Positions 9,159 to 18,121 of a stretch of 64,000 bases of DNA are shown here, one piece after another (the stretch's first letter is position 1; every line of letters starts with the position of its first letter). The notes below the pieces were generated by a model, which was not told the origin of the DNA, ran no database searches, and saw only the letters and a program-made list of their open reading frames with translations. A program made the translations under genes and the position numbers. Origin of the DNA: Pedobacter cryoconitis (GTDB lineage Bacteria; Bacteroidota; Bacteroidia; Sphingobacteriales; Sphingobacteriaceae); assembly GCF_014207135.1 (NCBI RefSeq), contig NZ_JACHCC010000014.1, forward strand, positions 165,781 through 229,780, in the 5' to 3' direction.

Positions 9159-10063
9159 TAAAAGTATCCTCCTTTTTTGCGGTCTTCCATCGCTGCTTCA
9201 GACACTTTATCGTCCAGGCGGGCACCACGTTCACTTATTTTTGATGCGCTGATTTCATCTATAATATCATCAATCAGATCAGCTTCTGATTCTACAGCTG
9301 CGGTACAACTCATATCTCCTACCGTACGGAACCTGACCTTGCGGTGAGTCACTACGTCATCCTCATCCATATTCAGGAACGGAGAGGCAGCCATCAGCTG
9401 ACCATTCCGGGTAATACAATCTCTGTTGTGTGCAAAATAAATAGAGGGCAGATCCATGTTTTCTCTGCGGATATAGTTCCATACATCCAGCTCAGTCCAG
9501 TTACTGATTGGAAATACTCTTACATTTTCACCTTTGTGAATTCTGCCGTTGTAGATATTCCATAATTCAGGGCGCTGACGTTTAGGGTCCCAGGAACCAA
9601 ATTCATCTCTTACAGAAAAAATTCTTTCTTTAGCCCTTGCTTTTTCCTCATCCCTTCTGGCGCCACCGATACAGGCATCAAAGCCGTGTTTCGCGATGGT
9701 ATCCAGTAAAGTGACTGTCTGTAAAGCATTCCTGCTTGCATTTTTACCTTTCTGCTCAATGACCTTACCATTGTCTATAGACTCCTGCACATAACCCACA
9801 ATGAGTTTTTCGCCCAGACGTTCTACCAGCTGGTCGCGATAGGTAATCGTTTCTTCAAAGTTATGTCCGGTATCAATATGAACAAGCGGAAATGGAAATT
9901 TACCCGGACGGAAAGCCTTTTCAGCCAGTCTGACCAAAGTAATAGAATCTTTTCCCCCAGAGAACAGCAGTGCAGGTTTTTCAAACTGCCCCGCTACCTC
10001 ACGCAGAATATGTATAGCCTCTGCTTCTAATTCGTCTAAATAATCTAAATTATATTTACTCAT
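9158..10063 (-). CDS. cysD: Sulfate adenylyltransferase catalytic subunit CysD
   Basis: 301-residue ATP sulfurylase small subunit of the PP-loop family; makes adenosine 5'-phosphosulfate from ATP and sulfate with CysN. The PP-loop is FSGGKDS, and the family segments HIDTGHNFEET, IGGARRDEEKARAKER and FPISNWTELDVW are present. The frame is open further upstream to 10207, but that part overlaps cysH and is not family-like. The ATG at 10063 (MSKYNLDYLDEL) gives the usual length and leaves a 10-bp gap after cysH. Confidence 0.95.
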   Translation of the reverse strand: MSKYNLDYLDELEAEAIHILREVAGQFEKPALLFSGGKDSITLVRLAEKAFRPGKFPFPLVHIDTGHNFEETITYRDQLVERLGEKLIVGYVQESIDNGKVIEQKGKNASRNALQTVTLLDTIAKHGFDACIGGARRDEEKARAKERIFSVRDEFGSWDPKRQRPELWNIYNGRIHKGENVRVFPISNWTELDVWNYIRRENMDLPSIYFAHNRDCITRNGQLMAASPFLNMDEDDVVTHRKVRFRTVGDMSCTAAVESEADLIDDIIDEISASKISERGARLDDKVSEAAMEDRKKGGYF

Positions 10064-10073
10064 GTGTTTCTGG

Positions 10074-10778
10074 TTATTTTGTGGCATGCAAACCACATTC
10101 TTTCTTTGACTGATCTTCCCACCACCATCTTCCGGCCCGGAAATCTTCTCCTTCCTGAACCGCTCTGGTACAGGGCGCACAACCGATGCTGGGAAATCCT
10201 CTGTCATGAAGCGTATTGTATACGATATTGTTCTTTTTAATATATGCTTTAACTTCTTCCAGGCTCCAGTAGAAAATCGGATGAAATTTAATCAGCTGGT
10301 TTTCTTCATCCCACTCCAGGTTTGACATATCAGTCCGGTTTAAAGACTGCTCTGCCCGGATACCGGTTACCCAGCATTTATTTCCTTTCAAAGCTCTTTT
10401 TAAAGGAACTATCTTTCGAATATAACAACATTCTTTCCGGTTTTCTACAGATTCATAGAAACTGTTTGGCCCTTTTGCAGAAATCAGCTCTTCGAGCGCA
10501 GCCGCATCAGGGTGATAAGCATGAATAGGTTTCTGGTAATTTTCCAGTGTCCTGTTCCACACGTAATAGGTTTCAGGAAATAATCTTCCAGTTTCCAGCG
10601 TAAAAACCTTAACAGGCAGGTCATTGGCAAATATCAGATCAGTAATCACCTGATCTTCCCAGCCAAAACTTGTAGAAAAGGTAATTTGTCCGGGGAAAGC
10701 TTTGGCAAGAAAAGCCAGTGCCTCTATAGGGCCCAGGTCTTTGATCTGCTCTGCTATCTCTTCCAGGTATGCTTTCAT
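10074..10778 (-). CDS. cysH: Assimilatory adenylylsulfate (APS) reductase, iron-sulfur type
   Basis: 234-residue thiol-dependent reductase converting APS to sulfite. The 4Fe-4S motif is present as Cys117-Cys118 (KECCYIRK) and Cys200-x2-Cys203 (GCAPC), which separates APS reductases from the cluster-free PAPS enzyme of E. coli. The C-terminal catalytic cysteine is Cys228 in KKECGLH. PP-loop-like residues are in TFSTSFGWEDQV. The cluster type agrees with the absence of APS kinase in this operon. Ends 10 bp before cysD and starts 2 bp after the TSUP fusion gene. Confidence 0.93.
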   Translation of the reverse strand: MKAYLEEIAEQIKDLGPIEALAFLAKAFPGQITFSTSFGWEDQVITDLIFANDLPVKVFTLETGRLFPETYYVWNRTLENYQKPIHAYHPDAAALEELISAKGPNSFYESVENRKECCYIRKIVPLKRALKGNKCWVTGIRAEQSLNRTDMSNLEWDEENQLIKFHPIFYWSLEEVKAYIKKNNIVYNTLHDRGFPSIGCAPCTRAVQEGEDFRAGRWWWEDQSKKECGLHATK

Positions 10779-10780
10779 TT

Positions 10781-12244
10781 CTATAATACTTTAATCATAA
10801 ACATAACAATACTTCTTAAACTCACCAGGATGACGATAAAACCGACAGCCACCATGATACTCTTCACAGAAATCCTGTTAGAAACCTTCGCGGCAATTGG
10901 TGATGCCAGGGCACTGCCGATAACCAGCCCGGCTACAGCTTCCCAATGCGCCGATTTCAACATCGTGATAAAGGTCAGAGAGCTCATCAGTGCAATAAAA
11001 AACCTGGTTAGTTTAACTGTCCCCAACGAGAACCTGGCATTTCTGCCCCCGGCAATCAGGCTGGATAATACGATAGATCCCCATCCTCCGCCGCCTACAG
11101 CATCAATAAAACCGCCAAAAAGGCCAAGTAAAGAGATCTTCTTAATCTTACCTCCTGCTCTCTTTTTAGACACATTAAATGCTTTGGAAAGGATTACCCC
11201 TCCAAGGATTAAGGTATAGAAAGAAACCAGTGGTTTGGTATAGGCACTATAATGCTCGAGTGAAGACAAAAGATAGGCCCCGGTCACAGCTCCCAGGATA
11301 CCTGGGATAATCAGCAATTTGAATAATTTCCAATTGACATTTCCCATCCGGTAATGCATCCATCCGGCGATTCCGTTACTCAAAACTTCTGACAGATGGA
11401 CACCCATACTGGCCGAAGCAGGCGGAATCCCCATGGAAAGAGAAAAAGCTGTTGAGGTTACACCATAAGACATCCCGATAGCCCCGTCTATCATCGCAAA
11501 AATAAACCCTCCAATTAAAAACCAGTAAAAGACAGGATTGATTGCCGAAACATAAGCCTGAAACTCAGGTTCGCGCTGCCAGAAAACGGCAATCAGGATA
11601 CCAATTGATAAAACAATCGTCAGCCAGATCAGCCACCTGAATTTCGGGAATGGTGTTTTCTGTGCGGCAGGCTCAACCAGTACAGCACTCACCTCATTCA
11701 ATTGCTTAACTTTCGAACTGAAATCTCCATTTAAAGTATTACGGAATTTACTCATTTGCTGTAGGGTAATATCCAGTTCTCCCGGTAAGTTATCATTAAA
11801 CAATTCTTTTAATCTTTTAGCAATAGTAGGTGATTTGCCATTGGTAGAGATCGCTATTTTCAGATCCCCCTTTTTAACAATGGAACCCAGATAGAAATCA
11901 CAATACTCGGGTTTGTCGGCCACATTAACCAATAATTTCAAAGCATGGGCATCATGGATAATCTGCTCATTCAAGACATTATTATTGGTCGCTGCAATAA
12001 CCAGGTCAGCCTCCTGTAAATCGGCCGCAGCATAAGTTTTATGCAACAGTTTTACCTGTGGCAAACGGCTGGCCAGTGCTGCAACATCTTCCGAAATCTC
12101 TTCAGCAATAACTGTAATTCCAGCCTGTTCGCTTTGCTGAAGAACTGCATTTAACTTTTCAAATCCTACAGGACCTGCTCCGATAATCACTGTCCGCAAT
12201 TGGTTCAGTTTTAAAAATACGGGAAATAGCTGATTACCTTCCAA
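10781..12244 (-). CDS. Siroheme synthase (Met8/CysG-N) domain fused to a TSUP/TauE-SafE membrane transporter
   Basis: 487 residues in two parts. Residues 1-160 match the precorrin-2 dehydrogenase/sirohydrochlorin ferrochelatase domain: NAD motif GAGPVG at 22-27, the catalytic-type Asp110 in NVADKPEYC, and AISTNGKSPTIAKRL at 131-145. Residues from about 203 on are a multi-spanning TSUP permease with the glycine-rich family repeats GGFIFAMIDGAIGM and GLFGGFIDAVGGGGWG. With CobA upstream, the first part should complete siroheme for the sulfite reductase; the second part probably moves sulfate or sulfite. The start is a TTG at 12244: an in-frame stop lies 5 codons upstream and there is no early Met. 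Confidence 0.85.
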   Translation of the reverse strand: MEGNQLFPVFLKLNQLRTVIIGAGPVGFEKLNAVLQQSEQAGITVIAEEISEDVAALASRLPQVKLLHKTYAAADLQEADLVIAATNNNVLNEQIIHDAHALKLLVNVADKPEYCDFYLGSIVKKGDLKIAISTNGKSPTIAKRLKELFNDNLPGELDITLQQMSKFRNTLNGDFSSKVKQLNEVSAVLVEPAAQKTPFPKFRWLIWLTIVLSIGILIAVFWQREPEFQAYVSAINPVFYWFLIGGFIFAMIDGAIGMSYGVTSTAFSLSMGIPPASASMGVHLSEVLSNGIAGWMHYRMGNVNWKLFKLLIIPGILGAVTGAYLLSSLEHYSAYTKPLVSFYTLILGGVILSKAFNVSKKRAGGKIKKISLLGLFGGFIDAVGGGGWGSIVLSSLIAGGRNARFSLGTVKLTRFFIALMSSLTFITMLKSAHWEAVAGLVIGSALASPIAAKVSNRISVKSIMVAVGFIVILVSLRSIVMFMIKVL

Positions 12245-12256
12245 TGCTTCTTCTGA

Positions 12257-13051
12257 TTATAATTCTTCCTTAATTGCTGCAAAAAAATCTTTGATTGGCT
12301 GGAACTGGGGATGCAGGGAAACTACTTCGCCAAAGACCAGAATGGCAGGAGCACCTATCCCTTTTTCCAAAACCACTTCTTCAATGGTATCTACTATTCC
12401 TATAGCCAGTTTCTCTCCTTCAGTAGAACCACTTTGTATCACCGCAACCGGGAGTTTATGTTTCCCTTCCTGTTTATACAATTTAACAATTTCCTTCAGT
12501 TTGTTCAATCCCATTAATACCACAACTGTAGCCTTTGTCCGTACAGCTTCATACAAATCATTAGAAATCGCACCAGAAGCTGTAGATCCGGTAACTACCC
12601 AGAAGCTTTCGCTTAATCCGCGGTGCGTAACCGGGATTTGCTGCAAGCCTGGTACAGAAATAGAACTGGAAAGACCAGGAATCATTTGCGCCGGGATATT
12701 ATATCCTGCAGCAAAATTGAGTTCTTCATATCCTCTGCCAAATACAAATGGATCTCCGCCTTTTAAACGGACAACATGCCCGTAATTCAGTGCATAATCA
12801 ACCATCAGTTTATTGATCGCATCCTGTGAATAAGAATGTTCACCAGAACGTTTTCCGACATAAACTTTGATCACACCGGCCGAAGCATAATTCAGTATTC
12901 TTTCATCAACCAGTGCATCGTATAAAATAACATCAGCATCTTTCAATGCATTTGCACCTTTCATGGTAATCAGTTCTGGATCTCCCGGACCAGCACCCAC
13001 GAGTGTTATCCTGGGTTCTCTTCTATTTTTTGTTCCTGAATTATTTTTCAT
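12257..13051 (-). CDS. cobA: Uroporphyrinogen-III C-methyltransferase (SUMT)
   Basis: 264-residue SAM-dependent methylase making precorrin-2 from uroporphyrinogen III. The N-terminal SAM loop is VGAGPGDPELIT; other family segments are VYVGKRSGEHS, RLKGGDPFVFGRG and PVTHRGLS. It is the stand-alone CobA form: the dehydrogenase and ferrochelatase activities are in the next gene. Its start overlaps the end of the sulfite reductase gene by 11 bp. Confidence 0.94.
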   Translation of the reverse strand: MKNNSGTKNRREPRITLVGAGPGDPELITMKGANALKDADVILYDALVDERILNYASAGVIKVYVGKRSGEHSYSQDAINKLMVDYALNYGHVVRLKGGDPFVFGRGYEELNFAAGYNIPAQMIPGLSSSISVPGLQQIPVTHRGLSESFWVVTGSTASGAISNDLYEAVRTKATVVVLMGLNKLKEIVKLYKQEGKHKLPVAVIQSGSTEGEKLAIGIVDTIEEVVLEKGIGAPAILVFGEVVSLHPQFQPIKDFFAAIKEEL

Positions 13052-15137
13052 TGACCTGCGCCTCCCTTTTCGCTCTCATTTCCTGGTAAAATTTTGCAGC
13101 CTGAGTCAAATATGCTGTTGCAAATTCTTCTGTAGGCTCATTTTTATTGATCTGAAGAACCAGTTCATTAAAAGTAGAAGGCAAAATCACCTCCCCGGTT
13201 TCAACGAAATTCGTATCAAATTCTCTGATCACACCAACCTGTGTGCTGCTATTAATATTTTTATCTAATAATAAGGCCTTTGCTGTATTCACGAACACAC
13301 TATAAGAGTGGTAAATCGCATCAGACCAGGCATTTCCTTCATAGGCAGATTCTGCCCATAATAGTTTTTCTTCTCCTTCGAGCAGTAAAGTTGCCACCAG
13401 GTCGATTACCACTCCGGCACATTCCCCCACACCAATAGCGGTGATAAAGGTTTCTTCATGTCCCCAATCCACATATTCTTCATCTTTCAGTGCAGTGAGG
13501 TCTGCCAGTGGTTTCAACAACTGATAAAAATAGTCCTTGCCTTTTACATCATAATACTGGTGAAAACTTTCGTCCGCCCCAGAATTACTGCTATAATCAT
13601 CAAGTACCGTACGTAAAATAGCCGGTGCACGTTTTGTAGGAGCCTTAATGACGCGCTCTGCTACTCTTCCGACACCATCTCCTACTGTTCCACCGCCAAT
13701 CATGACCTGTACAGCAGGTACAACTTTACCATTGGCTTTCACAGAACTTCCATGAAATCCAATATGAGCCAGACCATGCTGACCACATGAATTCATACAG
13801 CCGCTTATTTTGATCTTAATATCTTTATCATAAATCAGATCCGGATACTCTTCTTCGATAACTCCTTCCAGTACTGCGGCAAGCGACATGCTATTGGCAA
13901 TTCCCAGGTTACAGGTATCCGTACCAGGACAGGTTGTAATATCACTTACACTATCAAATCCCGGAACAGCAAAGTTCAGTTCATTTAAAGCACTATATAG
14001 TGGGATCAGGGCTTCTTCCCTGACAAATTTCAATAATAAACCCTGGTTTTGTGTAATCCTGATTTCGTCTGCAACGTAAGGACGTATAGCTTCTACGAAC
14101 ACCCTGGCCTTGTCAGTTTTGATATCACCTACCGGAACTTTGATGTATACGCCGTAAAAACCACTTTGTTTCTGTGCAAATACATTGGTCGCTAACCAGC
14201 GCTGATAATGATTTTCATCAGCAGGACGCAAATCAGAAGGCTTCAACACCGCCGGGAACTGAGGTAAGGGTACAGTTCCCAGGTCTACCGCAAAAGTTTT
14301 TGATTTATTCGCTGTTACTTCTTCTGCAATCAGGCGGGTTACTTCTTCCAGTCCAAGTTTCTGAACCAAATATTTTAATCTTGCTTTATTTCTGTTGGTT
14401 CTTTCTCCGTGACGGTCAAAAACCCTCAGTACTGATTCGGCATAAGGAATTAACTGATCTTCGGGAAGAAATTCATGTACTACACTGGCCAGGAACGGCT
14501 GTGCCCCTAATCCACCGGCAAACATAACCTTAAAACCGCGGTCTCCTTTTTCGTTAAGTTTTGGGATGAACCCTAAATCATGAATGTAACTGAAAGCAGT
14601 ATCTTTTTCTGTTGATGAGAAAGAGATTTTGATCTTCCGTCCCATTTCCTGACAGATCGGATTACGTAAAAAATATTTAAATACGGCCTGTGCGTAAGGA
14701 GAAACATCGAAAAGTTCTTCGGGATTAATCCCTGCATCAGGAGATGAAGTTACATTTCTGACTGTATTACCGCAGGCTTCACGCAAAGTGATATCATCAC
14801 GTTCCAGTTCTGCCCAAAGCTCGGGTGTACGGTCCAGGCTCACATAATGAATCTGAATATCCTGTCTGGTTGTTAAATGCAGGTTTCCGCTTCCGTATTC
14901 ATCAGAAACATCAGCAATACGCAGTAATTGTTTAAAAGTTACTTTTCCAAATGGCAGTTTAATACGCACCATCTGTACCCCCGGCTGCCGCTGACCATAT
15001 ACGCCACGCGCCAACCGCAGACTGCGGAATTTTTCATCGTGTATTTTTCCCTCACGAAAGGCACGGATCTTTTGTTCAAGATCTATGATATCTTTTTCTA
15101 CTACCGGGTTCTCCAGCTCCGTTCTAAAACTTTGCAT
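13041..15137 (-). CDS. Siroheme/4Fe-4S sulfite (nitrite) reductase with C-terminal extension
   Basis: 698-residue hemoprotein reducing sulfite to sulfide with six electrons. The coupled siroheme-4Fe-4S ligands are Cys403, Cys409 (CPGTDTC), Cys447 and Cys451 (GCMNSC). The two ferredoxin-like half-domains start near residues 55 and 320. About 165 residues after the catalytic core (from about 535) are additional and mostly helical; I read them as a HEPN-like domain but am unsure. The cys-operon context favours sulfite over nitrite as substrate. First gene of the operon, with a candidate promoter 60 bp upstream. No flavoprotein subunit is present, so the electron donor is probably ferredoxin. Confidence 0.9.
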   Translation of the reverse strand: MQSFRTELENPVVEKDIIDLEQKIRAFREGKIHDEKFRSLRLARGVYGQRQPGVQMVRIKLPFGKVTFKQLLRIADVSDEYGSGNLHLTTRQDIQIHYVSLDRTPELWAELERDDITLREACGNTVRNVTSSPDAGINPEELFDVSPYAQAVFKYFLRNPICQEMGRKIKISFSSTEKDTAFSYIHDLGFIPKLNEKGDRGFKVMFAGGLGAQPFLASVVHEFLPEDQLIPYAESVLRVFDRHGERTNRNKARLKYLVQKLGLEEVTRLIAEEVTANKSKTFAVDLGTVPLPQFPAVLKPSDLRPADENHYQRWLATNVFAQKQSGFYGVYIKVPVGDIKTDKARVFVEAIRPYVADEIRITQNQGLLLKFVREEALIPLYSALNELNFAVPGFDSVSDITTCPGTDTCNLGIANSMSLAAVLEGVIEEEYPDLIYDKDIKIKISGCMNSCGQHGLAHIGFHGSSVKANGKVVPAVQVMIGGGTVGDGVGRVAERVIKAPTKRAPAILRTVLDDYSSNSGADESFHQYYDVKGKDYFYQLLKPLADLTALKDEEYVDWGHEETFITAIGVGECAGVVIDLVATLLLEGEEKLLWAESAYEGNAWSDAIYHSYSVFVNTAKALLLDKNINSSTQVGVIREFDTNFVETGEVILPSTFNELVLQINKNEPTEEFATAYLTQAAKFYQEMRAKREAQVNEK

Positions 15138-15196
15138 GTCAATAAATCTTGGTTAAGGATTGTTTTGTTTTAAAGGCGTTTTAAGGTCTTCGGTTT

Positions 15197-15204
15197 CAAA
15201 GATA
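15197..15204 (-). promoter_or_regulatory. -7 box of the sulfate assimilation operon
   Basis: On the minus strand this reads TATCTTTG, an exact match to the Bacteroidota housekeeping -7 consensus TAnnTTTG. It would give a leader of about 50 nt before the sulfite reductase ATG at 15137. No clear -33 TTG is seen; a palindromic box occupies that region instead. Confidence 0.55.
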
Positions 15205-15207
15205 TAT

Positions 15208-15228
15208 ATTCTAGATAGAATTAGTAGT
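15208..15228 (-). promoter_or_regulatory. Candidate sulfur-regulon operator upstream of the cys operon
   Basis: A 14-bp palindrome (ATTCTA, 2-bp spacer, TAGAAT; 15208-15221) overlaps the box GATAGAATTAGTAGT (plus strand, 15214-15228), 9 bp upstream of the -7 box. A close variant, GACTAAATTAGTAGT, sits 11 bp upstream of the -7 box of the encapsulin operon. An Rrf2/CymR-like regulator is possible by analogy, but none is encoded here. Confidence 0.45.
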
Positions 15229-15324
15229 ATTAATATAAAAAAAACAAACAAATGACCATTAAACGACCCTTAAACAAGGATTCACAATCAGATACAATTT
15301 TAAACCTCTAAGAAAAAAGGGTAT

Positions 15325-15357
15325 TAAAAAACCCGCAGCCTGAATCAGGAGCGGGTT
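15325..15357 (-). terminator. Intrinsic terminator of the ABC/GntR operon
   Basis: On the minus strand: AACCCGC, an inner CCTGA/TCAGG pair, then GCGGGTT running into a T tract. It lies 22 bp downstream of the last gene of the operon (stop at 15380). Confidence 0.85.
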
Positions 15358-15379
15358 ATTTACTAAAATAAAAATTCAG

Positions 15380-16093
15380 TTATCTGAGCATTTTAGCTAC
15401 TTTTCCATTCAGAAAAACACTGGCACTATCTGACAGGTTATAACTTGTCTTTACAATTTTGGGATCAAATAAACTTAGTTTGCTTTTACCGGGAACGTTC
15501 AGCAGTGCAGTATCAATCCTGGTGTCGGAAGAGAGTATAAGTTCGGCATCTCCGTATCTTTTATCCCCTACATTCGCATCCAGCTTTCTGAGTTCCATAT
15601 TGCGAAGTGAGATACTGGTGTTAAATCCTATATTTAAATTCAGGTGATCCGTTTTATAACCACTTATAGCCATTTGGTCAAGATGGTCATAACGGTTAGG
15701 TGCTTTTGGTACATCGTATGAAAATGAAGATACAGCATTTAATTTCCTGGTAAACAAAATAATATTCCCATACCCTATCGGTTCATCACCCTCTTTTTTA
15801 GGAACAAGTCCCAGATTAAGCGTTTGACCAGTTATCTTTAACGAGATCTTTTCTTTAATGTCTTTGTCAATCCATATTCCTTCTTTCTCTCCGTATTTCA
15901 CTTCGACGTTAATATTATCCCCTATTTTCAGGTTTAACTTCTCAATTCCGTTTAAAGGGGTAAACTCCATCCCCCTGAAAGGACTCCTGTATTCTCTGGT
16001 CAGATAAACTTCTTTAATTTTATAATTATAGACTGTCAAACAGCCCAGAATGACTAATATCGCTGCTATAATCAGCATGGTGCTTGTTTTCAT
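15380..16093 (-). CDS. Membrane-anchored GIN-domain-like (DUF2807-type) protein
   Basis: 237 residues with an N-terminal transmembrane segment (about residues 6-24) and a predicted extracytoplasmic beta-rich body. The C-terminal half has repeating short strands (ISLRNMELRKLDANVG, AELILSS, ALLNVPGKSKLSLF) like the right-handed beta-helix of the putative auto-transporter adhesin head GIN domain. The assignment is from pattern only. Its ATG overlaps the GntR stop by 4 bp (ATGA), and this arrangement behind a GntR/ABC set recurs in Bacteroidota. Function unknown. Confidence 0.65.
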   Translation of the reverse strand: MKTSTMLIIAAILVILGCLTVYNYKIKEVYLTREYRSPFRGMEFTPLNGIEKLNLKIGDNINVEVKYGEKEGIWIDKDIKEKISLKITGQTLNLGLVPKKEGDEPIGYGNIILFTRKLNAVSSFSYDVPKAPNRYDHLDQMAISGYKTDHLNLNIGFNTSISLRNMELRKLDANVGDKRYGDAELILSSDTRIDTALLNVPGKSKLSLFDPKIVKTSYNLSDSASVFLNGKVAKMLR

Positions 16094-16473
16094 AATTGTT
16101 CAGATTGATTTTTTTCTACGGTGAAGGTTTCAAAACGTTGTTTAATTTCGTCGATGCTGATATCCAGCAGATCCAGGTTTCTAAAAAACTCGGGCAGCTC
16201 CTGTCCAAGGAATCTTTCTTTCCGGTAAGCTGTCATTTTCTCTTTCGCATCGGGCATTACAAAAAAACCAATCCCTCTTTTATTCATAATAATTTCTATC
16301 CCTTGCAAAAACTCGTAAGAGCGCATCACGGTATTCGGATTTACCTGTAAACTCACGGCCAGCTCTCTCACTGAAGGGATCTTTTCATTCAATACCCATG
16401 TCCCCATGAGTATATGATCTCCTATATAGGCTGCTATTTGCAAATAAATAGCTTCGTTTTCTCTGAATTCCAT
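16090..16473 (-). CDS. GntR family regulator, YtrA subfamily
   Basis: 127 residues. An N-terminal winged helix-turn-helix (SVRELAVSLQVNPNTVMRSY, residues 29-48) is followed by a short helical tail instead of a large ligand domain, typical of YtrA-type regulators. It sits 1 bp after the permease gene and probably autoregulates the operon through the inverted repeat at 18096-18121. Such regulators often respond to cell-envelope stress, but the inducer is not evident. Confidence 0.88.
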   Translation of the reverse strand: MEFRENEAIYLQIAAYIGDHILMGTWVLNEKIPSVRELAVSLQVNPNTVMRSYEFLQGIEIIMNKRGIGFFVMPDAKEKMTAYRKERFLGQELPEFFRNLDLLDISIDEIKQRFETFTVEKNQSEQL

Positions 16474-16474
16474 C

Positions 16475-17254
16475 TTATACTTGTTTTTCTTTCAGCTTAT
16501 AAAATGCTGCTGTCCACAATAAAAAAGTAACTGTTAAGACCATTACGATCATAATGATCTTTCCCGGCCCTTCTGCAGTCAGATTAAAAAACTTCCCGTT
16601 TTCTATAAAATTCACCTGCTGAAACGGTACCGGATGTTTGACATCAGCATCCAGTATCAGTCTGATCAAAGGCTGATTAATCAGGGTAAGTGCAATCATA
16701 AAGATGAAAAACAGGAAAGTCGTTTTAATAAAATGCAGCTTGTTAAAGAATATAGCTCCCAGAAATGAAACTGAGTTTAAGAAAATGAATGTCAGAAACA
16801 CAATGTAATTTCTGTTTTCAGGCCCAAAAATGTTCAGTACTTTATTCTTCTCCAAATGATAACTATCTCCTATGCGCAGAATGACTATATCGATCACATA
16901 AAAACTGGTTAAGAAAACGATCAGGAAAAATACAAAAGAGTACAACCAGATCACTAAATATCTTTCTAAGTGAGATACAGGGAGGGTTAATATGGGCATC
17001 GCTTTCTTTTTATCCCCCAGATCTGAAAATATCATACTGGTAAAAATTGTTCCGGCGATAATCAGGAAGTTTGTAAAAAATGCAAACTGCGCTGTCTCTC
17101 CTAATTCTCCATTATTGATAGAGGCCGTAAACCCTAAAGCCAGTGCTATGATTCCACACAATACAGCCGTTGACATTAAATAAGTTTTGTAATGTTCTTT
17201 GCTTTGTTTGCTCAGCAGCATCACAAACCGCTTCATATTAAATATATTGTTCAT
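16475..17254 (-). CDS. ABC-2 type transporter permease
   Basis: 259 residues with six hydrophobic segments (near residues 28, 55, 105, 145, 180 and 235) and no ATPase motifs. Partner of the ATPase encoded 6 bp upstream. The substrate cannot be told; in GntR/YtrA-linked sets the role is usually export or envelope-stress related. Confidence 0.8.
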   Translation of the reverse strand: MNNIFNMKRFVMLLSKQSKEHYKTYLMSTAVLCGIIALALGFTASINNGELGETAQFAFFTNFLIIAGTIFTSMIFSDLGDKKKAMPILTLPVSHLERYLVIWLYSFVFFLIVFLTSFYVIDIVILRIGDSYHLEKNKVLNIFGPENRNYIVFLTFIFLNSVSFLGAIFFNKLHFIKTTFLFFIFMIALTLINQPLIRLILDADVKHPVPFQQVNFIENGKFFNLTAEGPGKIIMIVMVLTVTFLLWTAAFYKLKEKQV

Positions 17255-17260
17255 ATCGAT

Positions 17261-18091
17261 CTAGTTTAAAACGTCAATAATTGATTGATGACCTGAAGTG
17301 ATTGCGTTAAAGAGAATCTCCATGTCTACTTTACCATAATTCTCTGAGCTGTTCACACTGATTGTATTTGCTCCAATCATTTCCTGTTCTACATATAAGA
17401 TCTGAGCTGCATTGGCATGTGAAGCAGTGGTAAACTGGATCCTTTCCGCAATCTGATCTAAAGAAGTATTGAGCACGATCTCCTGTTCATGTAAAACCAG
17501 CAGAGTATCTATTAAACTGTCCAGATCCCGGACCTGATGTGTCGAGATAATAATACATCTCTCCTCCGTCAACGCAGAAGCTATAATTTTACGGAACTGC
17601 ACTTTGGATGGAATATCCAGACCATTAGTCGGTTCATCCATGATCAGTAAGGCTGTATTGGCTGCCAGTCCAAATGAGATCATAAACTTCTTCTGCTGTC
17701 CAAATGACAGACTGCTTAATAATTTATGCGAAGGGACTTCAAACTCCTTCAGCATTTTCCTGAATTGCGCAATATTAAAATTGGGATAGAATTTACTGGT
17801 GCTCTCCATATACTGCTCAGCAGTAATCGCCGGCATATACAGCTCTTCTGCAATAAAGAAGAGCTCCTGTAAAAAGGAAGGTAAACGATCAGCAGCACTG
17901 TATCCCTTTAAGATACAATTTCCCTGCAAGGGATAAACGAGTCCGGCCAGATTTTTAAGCAATGTTGACTTTCCTGCTCCATTCTTCCCTAACAAGCCAT
18001 AGATATGGCCAGCCTCCAATTCCAAATTCAGGTTTTTGAACAATAATGCTTTTTTACTGTAGCCAAAGGTTAAGTCAGATATTTTGATCAT
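17261..18091 (-). CDS. ABC transporter ATP-binding protein
   Basis: 276-residue cytoplasmic ATPase. Walker A GKNGAGKS near residue 35, signature LSFGQQKK, Walker B LLIMDEPTNGLD and H-loop ISTHQV are all present. The roughly 60-residue tail after the core may contact the permease. First gene of the four-gene operon ATPase, permease, GntR, GIN-like protein. Confidence 0.9.
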   Translation of the reverse strand: MIKISDLTFGYSKKALLFKNLNLELEAGHIYGLLGKNGAGKSTLLKNLAGLVYPLQGNCILKGYSAADRLPSFLQELFFIAEELYMPAITAEQYMESTSKFYPNFNIAQFRKMLKEFEVPSHKLLSSLSFGQQKKFMISFGLAANTALLIMDEPTNGLDIPSKVQFRKIIASALTEERCIIISTHQVRDLDSLIDTLLVLHEQEIVLNTSLDQIAERIQFTTASHANAAQILYVEQEMIGANTISVNSSENYGKVDMEILFNAITSGHQSIIDVLN

Positions 18092-18095
18092 GCTA

Positions 18096-18121
18096 TAGTG
18101 TATTAGTTCATTAGTACACTA
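18096..18121 (-). promoter_or_regulatory. GntR operator of the ABC operon
   Basis: Inverted repeat TAGTGTA-N12-TACACTA located between the -7 box and the ATG (18091), covering the expected transcription start. Position and form fit autorepression by the YtrA-type GntR protein of this operon. Confidence 0.6.

Noticed and set aside
9158..10207. Longer form of CysD starting at 10207
   Set aside because: The extra 48 residues overlap cysH, do not resemble CysD, and the internal ATG at 10063 gives the normal length.
10686..11219. 177-residue open frame on the plus strand
   Set aside because: It is antisense to cysH and the TSUP fusion gene, Pro/Thr/Ala-rich in a shadow pattern, and has no family features.
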